A DNA stretch of 64,000 nt from Paenibacillus sp. (lineage in GTDB: Bacteria > Bacillota > Bacilli > Paenibacillales > YIM-B00363). Position numbers and translations under genes: made by a program. This document shows positions 40,218 to 48,082 of the stretch, piece after piece. The notes beneath the pieces were generated by a model. The model was given only the letters and a program-made list of their open reading frames with translations. It made no database searches and was not told the origin of the DNA. The stretch spans positions 1-64,000 of the forward strand of contig NZ_JAPSKE010000019.1 in assembly GCF_031177825.1 (NCBI RefSeq). The letters run 5' to 3'. Position 1 is the stretch's first letter. Each line of letters starts with the position of its first letter.

Positions 40218-40559
40218 TTAGAGTCCGCCGGACGCTTGCGCGAGCAGCTTGGACAACATGTCGTAATCCGGGGATTGGCCTTCGCGGATCTTGAGCCATT
40301 TCCGTTCCGGGGGGCCTTCGAATTGCTTGGCGGGCAGGTCGAGTTCGGCGGCGTTGAAAATCATGAAGCTGACGGCGTCCTTCGACGGCGTGATGACCGC
40401 GGCGTACTTCCCGTTTTTCAAATAATGAGGTTTCTTGTATTGCATGCGTTCTTCCACGTCGGCGACGGTCTCGAACACCATCGCGCGGAGGCGGCGGCAG
40501 ACTTCGACTTGCCACGGCGCGGCGATGGCATCGATAAAGGCGGTTACTTCGGGGTTCAT
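40218..40559 (-). CDS. DUF1801 (YdhG/YjbR-like fold) protein under an ArsR-type operator
   Basis: A 113-residue protein: MNPEVTAFIDAIAAPWQVEV, ERMQYKKPHYLKNGKYAAVI (conserved K-P segment) and FMIFNAAELDLPAK. Fold is the small iron-chaperone/YdhG-like DUF1801 type. Start is the ATG eight bases after AAAGGAA; a longer frame reads through the promoter. The promoter -35 is flanked by the inverted repeat AATATTCC/GGAATATT, nearly identical to that of the arsR gene at 47540, so that regulator probably controls this gene. Function unknown. Confidence 0.75.
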   Translation of the reverse strand: MNPEVTAFIDAIAAPWQVEVCRRLRAMVFETVADVEERMQYKKPHYLKNGKYAAVITPSKDAVSFMIFNAAELDLPAKQFEGPPERKWLKIREGQSPDYDMLSKLLAQASGGL

Positions 40560-40604
40560 AAGCAAAATTCCTTTCGGTTTTGGGGACTTTTTCCTTTGTT
40601 TATA

Positions 40605-40642
40605 GCTATACCACATTCGGAATATTCCTGTAAAGGAATATT
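40605..40642 (-). promoter_or_regulatory. Promoter with ArsR-type operator around the -35
   Basis: Minus strand -35 TTTACA (40634-40629), 18 bases, -10 TATAGC (40610-40605). AATATTCC (40621-40628) and GGAATATT (40635-40642) flank the -35 hexamer exactly. The same layout, with TTGACA, is found at 47496-47533. Confidence 0.7.
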
Positions 40643-40753
40643 TATACGAATCCCTCGAACCGCTTCCCTCCTTCGAGCAGGGAAACGGGCCGCGGCCGGC
40701 GAACGAAAGGGAGTGGAACGACTCCAATCGATCGAGAAGCGGAGGACGACAGG

Positions 40754-41476
40754 ATGAAGGGGAAGCGCATCTGCATCACGGGAACGGACCGGGGCGTCGG
40801 GCTGGCGTTGACGAAGCTGTATTTGGAACGAGGAGATACGGTGTTCGCCGGCGGCATCGTCCAGGGGAACGAGGCGATCGCGGAGCTTCGCGACCGATAT
40901 CCGGGACGGCTCCATGATTTTTACGTCGATATCGGCGACGATCGCAGCGTGAAGGAGGCCGCGGCGTTCGTCGGATCGCGGACGGATCGACTGGACCTGC
41001 TGCTGAACAACGCGGCCATTCTGGGCGACACGACGAAGACGATCCGGGACGACATCGACTTCGACGAGGTGCAGCGCAATTACAATATTACGGCCGTCGG
41101 GGCGATTCGGATGACGAACGCGCTTCTCGAACCGGTTATGAACGGCGGCAAGCTGATCGCGAACGTCTCCTCCGAGGCGGGCAGCATCGCGCAGAGCTAC
41201 CGGGACGCGTGGTTCGGCTATTGCATGGCGAAGGCGGCGCTGAACATGGGTTCGACGATCGTGCACAACGGCATTCGCAAAGAGGGCGGACGCGTGATGC
41301 TGTTCCACCCGGGCTGGGTGAAATCGATGATGAGCGGCACGTTCACCTCGGAAGCGACGTATACGCCGGAGGAGAGCGCCGCGAACATCGTGCGGCGAAT
41401 CGACGAGCGAGGACACGAGATTCACGAGCTGCCGTTGTACTTGGAAGCGGACACGGGGAGAACGGTACCCTGGTAG
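40754..41476 (+). CDS. Short-chain dehydrogenase/reductase (SDR)
   Basis: A 240-residue classical SDR. CITGTDRGVGLALTKLYLE is the TGxxxGxG cofactor site, LLLNNAAILGD the NNAG-type strand, and NVSSEAGS plus YCMAKAALN give the catalytic Ser, Tyr and Lys. ATG eight bases after GGAGG. Upstream is the ArsR-controlled DUF1801 gene on the other strand; the 194-base gap is shared. Substrate unknown. A terminator follows. Confidence 0.85.
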   Translation: MKGKRICITGTDRGVGLALTKLYLERGDTVFAGGIVQGNEAIAELRDRYPGRLHDFYVDIGDDRSVKEAAAFVGSRTDRLDLLLNNAAILGDTTKTIRDDIDFDEVQRNYNITAVGAIRMTNALLEPVMNGGKLIANVSSEAGSIAQSYRDAWFGYCMAKAALNMGSTIVHNGIRKEGGRVMLFHPGWVKSMMSGTFTSEATYTPEESAANIVRRIDERGHEIHELPLYLEADTGRTVPW

Positions 41477-41505
41477 TGGATTAGAATCCTTATATGGAAA
41501 AGGAC

Positions 41506-41541
41506 GCAAGCCGACCGGGCGACCCGGTCGGCTTATTTGCG
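41506..41541 (+). terminator. Rho-independent terminator
   Basis: AAGCCGACCGGG and CCCGGTCGGCTT form a perfect 12-bp stem around CGA, followed by ATTTG. It ends the SDR transcript. Confidence 0.82.
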
Positions 41542-41645
41542 TTCGAAAATATTTTTCGCGACCGGCAGGAATCGCAGGAAGGAAAGGCGAATATACATTC
41601 GCATTAAACGAAAATATTTCCAAATCGCAGAGGGTGTTCCGTCAT

Positions 41646-42380
41646 ATGACGACTTCGATCCCCGATTCGCCCGGGGAGCATGACGCGCTCGCGTTGTTAG
41701 CCCGAATCGGTCCCGAGCTGCGCGCATACTGCCGTTCGTTATGCGGCGACGATTGGGAGGCCGACGATCTGGCGCAGGAAGCGACCTTGAAGACGATCGA
41801 CCGGTGGAGAGCGCAGCCGGCTCGGCCGTTGACCAAGGCCTACGTCTATCGCGCGGCCCGCAACGTATGGATCGATCGCTGCCGCAGCCGGGCCCGCCGG
41901 CCGGCCGTGCCATTGGAGGCGCTTGGACGGGAGCCCGCCGCGGCGGAAGCGCCGGACCCGGCGGCGACGCGGGAGCTGTTGGAGCGGCTGATGCGGCTGC
42001 TGCCTCCGAAGCCGTTCGTCGCGCTGCTGCTGTGCGACGTCTTCGGATGGACCGCCGGCGAGGCGGGCGCGCGCATCGACATGGCCGAAGGCGCCGTCCA
42101 AGTGACGTTGTCCCGGGCGCGACGGCGGCTTCGGGAGCTCGCGGACCTCGGAGGGAGCGAACGGCCGCCGCAGGAAGCCGGCGTCGCCGGCGCCCCCGCG
42201 GGCCTGCTCGAGGCGGCGGCCGAAGCGTTCCGCCGGCACGATCCGCATCTGATTTACGACGCTTACCTCCGCATTCGCGAGAGCGGCTCCCGGATGACGG
42301 ACGTTCGCGTGCGGGAAGGCCGGCTGTACTTTACGATTCGAGACCGAGACGGCATCTCGGTCATGGTCGGCTGCGACTGA
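41646..42380 (+). CDS. ECF-type RNA polymerase sigma factor with C-terminal extension
   Basis: A 244-residue sigma factor. Region 2 is LRAYCRSLCGDDWEADDLAQ (residues about 25-45, including the DDLAQE core), RAARNVWIDRCRS is the 2.4 boundary, and region 4 is WTAGEAGARIDMAEGAVQVT with LSRARRRLRELA. An extra 75 residues (GLLEAAAEAFRRHDPHLIYD onward) follow, which ordinary ECF factors lack. No anti-sigma gene follows; the next gene is a VOC protein. Self-regulation by the C-terminal extension, as in ECF41-like factors, is a possibility. ATG after AGAGGGTG. Confidence 0.83.
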   Translation: MTTSIPDSPGEHDALALLARIGPELRAYCRSLCGDDWEADDLAQEATLKTIDRWRAQPARPLTKAYVYRAARNVWIDRCRSRARRPAVPLEALGREPAAAEAPDPAATRELLERLMRLLPPKPFVALLLCDVFGWTAGEAGARIDMAEGAVQVTLSRARRRLRELADLGGSERPPQEAGVAGAPAGLLEAAAEAFRRHDPHLIYDAYLRIRESGSRMTDVRVREGRLYFTIRDRDGISVMVGCD

Positions 42381-42463
42381 ATCGGGAGGCATGAAACTTT
42401 TTCTATTCGAGATTGTATGGTTTCGGGGTTCGGCGTCGTTATATGAATCGGAGGTGGATTTCG

Positions 42464-42859
42464 ATGCTTCAATCGTTGGAACACGTTCAAATTCCGGTGC
42501 GTCGCATGGATCGGGCGATTCCCTGGTACGTCGAGCGGTTAGGGTTCCGGCTGCAAGGACGCGACGGCGATCGGATCGCGTTCTTGACGCTGCCCGAAGG
42601 GCCGATGCTCATGCTGTGGGAGACGGAGGACGAGACGGCGGCCAAGTTCGCGGTGAACGGCACGGACTTCCCGGTGCTGTTATACCGCACCGATCGCATT
42701 CACGAGCTGCGCGATCGGCTCGAGGCGTGCGGCGCGCCGATTCAAGCGTACCGGGACGAAGGCATGTTCTGGGTGCTGAAGTGGTACGATCCCGAAGGCA
42801 ACTTATGGGGCGCGTTGCAGATGAATCCGAGTCGGGAGGAGGCGTCTTACGATGTTTGA
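42464..42859 (+). CDS. VOC family protein
   Basis: A 131-residue single VOC domain: LEHVQIPVRRMDRAIPWYVE, then LMLWETEDET, and YRDEGMFWVLKWYDPEGNLW in the C-terminal module. ATG nine bases after GGAGG. It overlaps the following double-VOC gene by a few bases. It is the first gene downstream of the ECF sigma factor, about 80 bases away, so the sigma factor may be part of the same unit. Confidence 0.85.
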   Translation: MLQSLEHVQIPVRRMDRAIPWYVERLGFRLQGRDGDRIAFLTLPEGPMLMLWETEDETAAKFAVNGTDFPVLLYRTDRIHELRDRLEACGAPIQAYRDEGMFWVLKWYDPEGNLWGALQMNPSREEASYDV

Positions 42860-43649
42860 TCGGATCGATCGCGTCATCCTGCCCGCGCGCGATGCGTCGA
42901 AGGCGGCCGAACGGTACGAACGGGAATTCGAGTTTCGCGTCGCGAGAAGGGGAAGCCGGGAGATCGACCTGCAGGTGCATCGGGGCGAGACGCTGCTGAC
43001 GCTGACGGAGCCCGAACCCGGCGAGCCGTTCCGCCCTCTGCCTTCGCTGCACTCGGAGGGCCACGTCCCATGCTTTAACTTCTACACCCATTGGGAAGAC
43101 TTGCATCGGGACTGGCTCGGCGGCCGGGGTCTGCCGACGACGGAGGTCATGCGTACGCCGCACATGAACGTATGCGAGATGGCCGACGGAGACGGGAACG
43201 TGGTCGGCATCTGCCACGAGAAGGCGTCCTCCCTGTATTTTACGCCTCCGGAAGGCGCGCCGGCTCCGATGTTCCATCGGGTGCTGGCGGTGTTCCTGCC
43301 GGTGCGGGACTTGGAGGCGTCCGTTCGCTGGTATACCGAAGCGCTCGGCTTCTCGCTGTACCACCATTGGGGGGACGGGGCCGATCTGAAGGTCGGCGAC
43401 GGCGAGACGATCGTCACGATGATCCGCATGGACGAGCCGACGTTCCGGCGCGCGCGGGAGGGCGTGCGCGACCGGCCGTACTTCTCGCTGCGGACGGCGA
43501 ACATTCACGAGACGTACCGCGCGCTGGCCGCCATCGGCGCGACCGCGGATCGCTGCGCGGAGCAAGACGGCGTATCCCGCTTTCACGCGAGATCGCCGGA
43601 GGGAATCAGGATCCGAATATCGGAGAAGGAGCGTGTTCGCATTGGGTAA
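42852..43649 (+). CDS. Double VOC-domain protein
   Basis: A 265-residue protein with two VOC units. The first (residues 1-125) reads ERYEREFEFRVAR, HEKASSLYFTPPEG at its end; the second (about 135-260) starts HRVLAVFLPVRDLEASVRWY and includes RFHARSPEGIRIRIS, whose Glu is a possible metal ligand. The N-terminal domain has lost most ligands. Starts with ATG overlapping the previous gene's last codons and overlaps the following gene by 17 bases. Ligand unknown; such proteins often sequester or convert small molecules. Confidence 0.83.
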   Translation: MFDRIDRVILPARDASKAAERYEREFEFRVARRGSREIDLQVHRGETLLTLTEPEPGEPFRPLPSLHSEGHVPCFNFYTHWEDLHRDWLGGRGLPTTEVMRTPHMNVCEMADGDGNVVGICHEKASSLYFTPPEGAPAPMFHRVLAVFLPVRDLEASVRWYTEALGFSLYHHWGDGADLKVGDGETIVTMIRMDEPTFRRAREGVRDRPYFSLRTANIHETYRALAAIGATADRCAEQDGVSRFHARSPEGIRIRISEKERVRIG

Positions 43650-44937
43650 CGCCGTCGGGGTATTGGAAGCGAAGATCGTATGGAAGGACGCATTCACGGT
43701 CGTAGGGGAGAAAATTCGGTTCGACCCCTCGCGGGGAATGCCGCCTTCCGGGAATGACATCGCGAAGCTGTGGCCGCGGTTCAACGAGCGGGTGCCGGAA
43801 ATCGGGCATGTCGTCGGCGGCGCGTACGGGCTGTGCGTCTTCGACGCCGACGGCGTGCCGGGCGCGCCGTTCGATTACATCGCGGGGGTCGGCGTATCCC
43901 GGGCGGATCGGGTGCCGGAAGGAATGACGGCGCACGCGGTGCCGGGAGGGCTGTACTGCGTCGTCACCCGGCAGGGCGTCATCGACGAGCTCGGCGCGAC
44001 GTTCGACTATTTCTGGAAGGAATGGCTGCCGAACTCCGGTTACGTCTACGGCGGCGGCGTGGAATACGAATATTACGACGAGCGATATCGGGGGAACGAC
44101 GATCCGGCCTCGGTCATGGACATCTGGTTTCCGATCCGGCCCGCGAAGGAGCTCCCTTTGGAAAATCGCGTCGCCAGCGTTTTCATTCACGTGACCGATT
44201 TGCGCCGAGCCGCGGACTGGTACAGCCGTCTGCTCGGACTTCCCGTCCTCGAAGAACGGCTGAACGGCGGTCCGGTGTATTGGTTCGATCTCGGCGATAC
44301 GGGGCTCGTCCTCGACAGCGACGCGTACCATCGGCAAGACCCGAGCTGGCGGGAGTCGATGATGCCCCGCATCATGTTCCCGGCGAAGGACATCGACGAG
44401 GCGTACAAGTACGTGAAGGAGCGGGGGACGCCGTTCTTCGAGCCGGAACGGCACGGGACGATGGCGTACTTCAACTTCGCCGATCCGGAGGGCAACGCGC
44501 AGATGGTTTGCTGGACCGCGGGAGAGGAAGCCCCTTCGGCGTCGGCGGCGAGCGGCCCGATCCGGCCGCGCATCGGCGGCGCGTTCGTCGACGTGAAGGA
44601 CATGCGGGCGACGGCCCGCTGGTATGCCGAGCTGTTGGGGGTTCCGTTCGACGAAGGGCAAGCGGAGCGGACGATCTACTCGATACCCGTCACGCGGGGC
44701 GCGGCCTTGCTGTTGGACGGAAACCGCCATGCGAACGGAGAGTCGTTCACGGAAATTTGCTATTTCGAGACGGACGACTTCGAAGCGGCGCTGGCCTACG
44801 CGCGGGAGCAAGGCTTCGAGTCGGCGGGCGCCCCCGTCCACTTCCCGGACCTCAGCGAGTTCGCGCTGATCGATCCGGACGGCAATCGCATCGTCGTCGC
44901 GCACATGAAGGGGAAGGGAACGGGGGAGCGCGAATGA
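43633..44937 (+). CDS. GyrI-like effector-binding domain fused to two VOC domains
   Basis: A 434-residue fusion. Residues 1-170 form a GyrI-like/AraC effector-binding domain: EAKIVWKDAFTVVGEKIRFD, GAPFDYIAGVGVSRADRVPE, and FWKEWLPNSGYVYGGGVEYE with the DIWFPI ending. Residues about 180-290 are a VOC domain (VASVFIHVTDLRRAADWYSR, then AYFNFADPEGNAQMVCW) and 310-430 a second (GGAFVDVKDMRATARWYAEL, ending FALIDPDGNRIVVAHM). Start is either the GTG at 43633 or a TTG nine bases later; AAGGAG precedes both. The domain order GyrI-VOC-VOC is unusual. It overlaps both neighbours, so one operon. Confidence 0.8.
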   Translation: MFALGNAVGVLEAKIVWKDAFTVVGEKIRFDPSRGMPPSGNDIAKLWPRFNERVPEIGHVVGGAYGLCVFDADGVPGAPFDYIAGVGVSRADRVPEGMTAHAVPGGLYCVVTRQGVIDELGATFDYFWKEWLPNSGYVYGGGVEYEYYDERYRGNDDPASVMDIWFPIRPAKELPLENRVASVFIHVTDLRRAADWYSRLLGLPVLEERLNGGPVYWFDLGDTGLVLDSDAYHRQDPSWRESMMPRIMFPAKDIDEAYKYVKERGTPFFEPERHGTMAYFNFADPEGNAQMVCWTAGEEAPSASAASGPIRPRIGGAFVDVKDMRATARWYAELLGVPFDEGQAERTIYSIPVTRGAALLLDGNRHANGESFTEICYFETDDFEAALAYAREQGFESAGAPVHFPDLSEFALIDPDGNRIVVAHMKGKGTGERE

Positions 44938-46412
44938 ACGTCGACATCGTAACGAGACCGGAGCTGAAGGCGGCCGCGATCCGAGTGCCGCGCGACGGAA
45001 CCGAGGTGCGGCGAGCGTGGAAGAAGCTCGAGGCGCTGCTCACCGACCATCCCGCCGCGACGGATCGAGCGAACGGGTACGTGTTTATTCCGGAGTGGCA
45101 GTGGGCGACGGAGGTCACGACGCTCTGGGTAGGGGTGGCGGTCGCTTCGTTCGACGGGCTGCCGAGCGGCTTGGAGACGTTGACGATTCCGGAGAAGACG
45201 TTCGCGAGAGTTCGCGTACAGGGCGACGCGGCGATGATGCAAGCGACGTACGCCGCCCTGGGGGAGTGGTTCCGAACGGGACCGTACGAGCGGGACGTCG
45301 AGGAAGGCTCGCTCGGCTACGAACGGAATCGGCTCGAACCGGTCAATCCGTTCCATATTCCGGCGAACGTCATCGACACGTTCGATTACGACATCTACGC
45401 GCCGATCAAGGGGCTCAAGAAGGAGGGGCATCCCGCCTTCCCCGGCGTGATCGGCGCGGAGGTGCGCAAAGGACCGGACCGACGCATCGTCGGACTGGAG
45501 ATGTCCGTCGTCGATCGGAAGGCGATGCGGCCGGAGGTCGAAATTCCTCGCTTCTGGCAGCGCGTCATGCCGCGGCTAGGCGAAATTCGGGATCGCAAGC
45601 GACCCTACGCAACGATCGGGCTGTACGTATACGAGCCGCCGTTCGGGCCCGGGCAAGATTTCCGATATTTCGCGGGCGCGGAGATCGAGCCCGATTCCGA
45701 AGCGCCGCTGCCGGAAGGCATGACGGAGCGGACGATCCCGGCCGGCGAGTTCCTCGCCGTGACGTATCGCGGGAAGGCGGACGGCTTCGGGCGGGTGTGG
45801 GATTTCTTCCACGGTCACTGGTTCCCTCGGCAGACGGCTTACGACGCGATCGACGACTTCGAGTATGAACGGCACGACGAGAGGTTTCTGGGGACGGATC
45901 GGGAGGAGTCGGTGTTCGAGCTTCATTTCCCGTTGCGTCCGAGGGTGCGGGATTCGCGGCTGACGGAGAAGATCGTGGTCGACGAGAAGGGCGGGCACAC
46001 GCTGCAAGATTTGCGCGGCGAGAGCGTGCGGATGGTCAGCTTCCGGGGAGCGTCCCTGCACGGCATCGACATGCGGGAGGCGAGCCTGCGGCACGTCAAC
46101 TTCGTGGGGTCCGAATGGGAGCATATTTATTTCGCCGACGTGCGCATCAACATGATTCAGATGGGCGGCGCCGTCTTCGAAAACATTCGCCGTCCGGACG
46201 CGACGGCGAGCCGTCTCGACGAAGAGCCGGGCACCGACGGCTGGGTGAACGTCGAGCCGGTGACGTTCCGCGACAGCGATCTGAGCGAAGCGCGCTTCGA
46301 AAACTGCGATCTGCGGGACGTCTCCCTGGACGGCTGCCGAATCGAAGGGATGCGCATCGACGGCATCCCGGTCGACGCGCTGCTGGCGGCTTATCGGTCG
46401 AAGCAAAGCTAA
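44934..46412 (+). CDS. Tandem GyrI-like domains fused to a pentapeptide-repeat region
   Basis: A 492-residue fusion. Residues 1-150 (VDIVTRPELKAAAIRVPRDG, GYVFIPEWQWATEVTTLWVG, FARVRVQGDAAMMQATYAAL) and about 160-345 (GAEVRKGPDRRIVGLEMSVV, FARPYAT region and GEFLAVTYRGKADGFGRVWD) are two effector-binding GyrI-like folds. From about 370 on, pentapeptide-like A(D/N)LxX patterns appear: LQDLRGESVRMVSFRGASLH, then LRHVNFVGSEWEHIYFADVR and FRDSDLSEARFENCDLRDVS. GyrI and pentapeptide proteins are both known in quinolone/gyrase protection, but no resistance role is shown. The ATG overlaps the previous stop. Last gene of the operon. Confidence 0.8.
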   Translation: MNVDIVTRPELKAAAIRVPRDGTEVRRAWKKLEALLTDHPAATDRANGYVFIPEWQWATEVTTLWVGVAVASFDGLPSGLETLTIPEKTFARVRVQGDAAMMQATYAALGEWFRTGPYERDVEEGSLGYERNRLEPVNPFHIPANVIDTFDYDIYAPIKGLKKEGHPAFPGVIGAEVRKGPDRRIVGLEMSVVDRKAMRPEVEIPRFWQRVMPRLGEIRDRKRPYATIGLYVYEPPFGPGQDFRYFAGAEIEPDSEAPLPEGMTERTIPAGEFLAVTYRGKADGFGRVWDFFHGHWFPRQTAYDAIDDFEYERHDERFLGTDREESVFELHFPLRPRVRDSRLTEKIVVDEKGGHTLQDLRGESVRMVSFRGASLHGIDMREASLRHVNFVGSEWEHIYFADVRINMIQMGGAVFENIRRPDATASRLDEEPGTDGWVNVEPVTFRDSDLSEARFENCDLRDVSLDGCRIEGMRIDGIPVDALLAAYRSKQS

Positions 46413-46425
46413 TTGCGTCGGCGCA

Positions 46426-47142
46426 CTAGAGACGTTCAACCTCGACGAAGCCGGCCATCCGCCGCGCCTGATACCGAATCGGGGACGAGCCGCCGACGAG
46501 AATCGCGTTGCGCGCATCCGCCGCGTTCGCGGACGGCAGGACGAACGCTTTCGCGTAGGCGAATTCGGCGCGCAGCGCCGCGAATACGGACGACGCGCGG
46601 CGGTCCCGTTCCCCGCGCACGGTCACGTTGAACAGCGCCGCGCCGCGATCGTCGAGCTTCTCCCGCGCCAGCCGGAAGAAGTCCGCGTCGACGAGCCGAT
46701 CCGGCACGCCGTCTTCGGTGAAGGCGTCCACGACGACGAAGTCGAGCGACTGCGGCGCCTCGCCTTCTAGGAGGAGCCGCCCGTCGCCGATGGCCGGCCG
46801 TACGCCGCGATAGCCGAAGTGCGACGCGCTCAGCCCGGCCACGTCCGCATCTAGCTCCGCGATGCGAAGACGCTTCCCCTGCAGACGACCGGGCATCGTC
46901 CCGACGCCGTGACCGATCAGGAAGACGTCCTCGAATGCAGGATCCGTACACTCCATTACGTGCAGCATCGCCCGGGGATACTCCAGCACGATTCGATCGG
47001 GATCGGACAGATCGATCGCCCCTTGCACGGCCGTCTCCGAGAACGCCATCACTCGAAACCTTCCCCGCTCGCCGTACAATTCCGTCGTCTCGTAGACGGT
47101 AAGAGCCTGGTGAGGGGATGCCCTGTTCCATATCACATGCAC
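46426..47142 (-). CDS. Spermidine synthase-like SAM-dependent methyltransferase fold protein
   Basis: A 238-residue protein of the spermidine synthase superfamily: YETTELYGERGRFRVMAFSE, AMLHVMECTDPAFEDVFLIG (a Rossmann-type beta-strand with GHGVGTM in place of GGGDG), LRIAELDADVAGLSA (acidic loop binding the nucleoside) and DFVVVDAFTEDGVPDRL. The glycine-rich loop is altered, so polyamine synthesis is doubtful. ATG start. Single-gene unit converging on the GyrI operon. Function uncertain. Confidence 0.75.
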   Translation of the reverse strand: MHVIWNRASPHQALTVYETTELYGERGRFRVMAFSETAVQGAIDLSDPDRIVLEYPRAMLHVMECTDPAFEDVFLIGHGVGTMPGRLQGKRLRIAELDADVAGLSASHFGYRGVRPAIGDGRLLLEGEAPQSLDFVVVDAFTEDGVPDRLVDADFFRLAREKLDDRGAALFNVTVRGERDRRASSVFAALRAEFAYAKAFVLPSANAADARNAILVGGSSPIRYQARRMAGFVEVERL

Positions 47143-47292
47143 GACTCGAATGCCTCCAACGCAGCTTATAGGGACTCATCGCCCAAGAGGGCGGACCGAA
47201 CAGAACATATATACCATTACGGATCGGGAGTGACAAGCCTTACAGTTTCGGCGAGCGGCGGAGCCGGGCGCGGGTAACGGAGGCACGACGAA

Positions 47293-47329
47293 GGGGCGGA
47301 AACCGTGCATCGGTTTCCGCCCTTTCGTT
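47293..47329. terminator. Terminator-like hairpin near the CotF remnant
   Basis: GGGCGGAAACCG and CGGTTTCCGCCC form a perfect 12-bp stem around TGCAT, followed by CTTTCG. The gene it once ended may be the CotF remnant on the minus strand. Confidence 0.55.
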
Positions 47330-47334
47330 ATGCT

Positions 47335-47484
47335 CGACAACCCGAACGGGCGGTAATATCCCTTCTTTATCATGTACGCCGTGATCGATTCGTGCGTCAG
47401 CGTCGCTTCGTCGAGCTGCTTCTTCAGAATGCCTCGCACCTCGGGGAGCGTCGTCTCCGATATCGCAACCGCGCAGGTTTTCAA
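47335..47484 (-). pseudogene. C-terminal remnant of a CotF-family spore coat protein
   Basis: About 50 codons reading KTCAVAISETTLPEVRGILK and KQLDEATLTHESITAYMIKK then GYYRPFG match the C-terminal helix pair of CotF-type coat proteins (CAVA-TETTTPEVR-VL-KQLDEAI-THE--T-YM-KKGYY). The upstream N-terminal part is absent; the frame meets a stop just outside, at the arsR promoter. A TTG could initiate a short product but no ribosome site is present. This is most likely a decayed coat gene cut by recombination. Confidence 0.65.
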
Positions 47485-47495
47485 AGTCTCTTCTG

Positions 47496-47533
47496 ATTAT
47501 TCCTTGACAGGAATATTCCCGGTGGGTTATATT
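47496..47533 (+). promoter_or_regulatory. Strong promoter with ArsR operator; apparently leaderless transcript
   Basis: TTGACA (47504-47509), 18 bases, TATATT (47528-47533). ATTATTCC (47496-47503) and GGAATATT (47510-47517) flank the -35, one mismatch from the operator at 40621-40642. The ATG at 47540 is seven bases after the -10, so transcription would begin at the start codon. Confidence 0.75.
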
Positions 47534-47539
47534 AAAGCC

Positions 47540-47869
47540 ATGAACACATGGAGCGCTCTTGCCGAGCCGAATCGATTGCACATTGTCGAACTGTTGGGTA
47601 GCGGTCCCCTCTCCGTGGGGGAGATCGCGGATCGACTGGGGCTGCGGCAGCCGCAAGTATCGAAGCATCTCCGGGTTCTCGCCGATGCCGGCATCGTCGA
47701 GATGCGAGCGGTCGCCAACCGGAGGATGTACAGCCTGCGGCTCGAACCGTTCCAGGCGCTGGACGCGTGGCTGAAGACGTTCCGTCACGTAACGAACCGG
47801 CGGCTCGATCATTTGGAGAGGTACTTGCGCGTGCTGCAAGGCATGGATGCGACGCGCGAAGACGAATGA
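47540..47869 (+). CDS. ArsR family repressor, autoregulated
   Basis: A 109-residue winged helix: MNTWSALAEPNRLHIVELLG, GEIADRLGLRQPQVSKHLRV (recognition helix), NRRMYSLRLEPFQALDAWL. There are no Cys or His clusters of metal-sensing ArsR proteins, so it belongs to the non-metal SdpR-like branch. The ATG lacks any upstream ribosome site because the predicted transcript starts at it. The operator on its own promoter and on the DUF1801 gene at 40559 suggests it represses both. The frame upstream of the ATG is not used. Confidence 0.85.
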   Translation: MNTWSALAEPNRLHIVELLGSGPLSVGEIADRLGLRQPQVSKHLRVLADAGIVEMRAVANRRMYSLRLEPFQALDAWLKTFRHVTNRRLDHLERYLRVLQGMDATREDE

Positions 47870-47900
47870 CGATTCCAAGCGGAGGGAAGGAAGAACGGGA

Positions 47901-48041
47901 ATGGCAGCGGTAACCCCTTATTTACAATGCGAGGACGCACAGGCGCAAGCGTCGTTCTACATCGAGGCGCTGGGCGGCGAAGTCGTGGACAAATTCGGCG
48001 TCCACCGGATGATTTCGAGCGAAGCGCAAGGCGGAACGTAA
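47901..48041 (+). pseudogene. Truncated PhnB-like VOC gene
   Basis: A 46-codon frame with a ribosome site (GGAGGGAAGG), reading MAAVTPYLQCEDAQAQASFY, IEALGGEVVDKFGV then HRMISSEAQGGT and stop. TPYL-F---EALGGE is the PhnB-like VOC opening; the remaining two thirds of the domain are missing. Possibly a decayed target of the ArsR regulator upstream, in the same transcript. Confidence 0.55.
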
Positions 48042-48082
48042 GGATATATTCCATATTTCGAACCTAAAGGGAGAGAATCTTT

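Noticed and set aside
43770..44933. 880-codon frame extending upstream of the GyrI-GyrI-pentapeptide gene
   Set aside because: The upstream part overlaps the GyrI-VOC-VOC gene in another frame and is Arg/Gly/Ala-rich nonsense; the ATG at 44934 overlaps the previous stop and fits the domain start.
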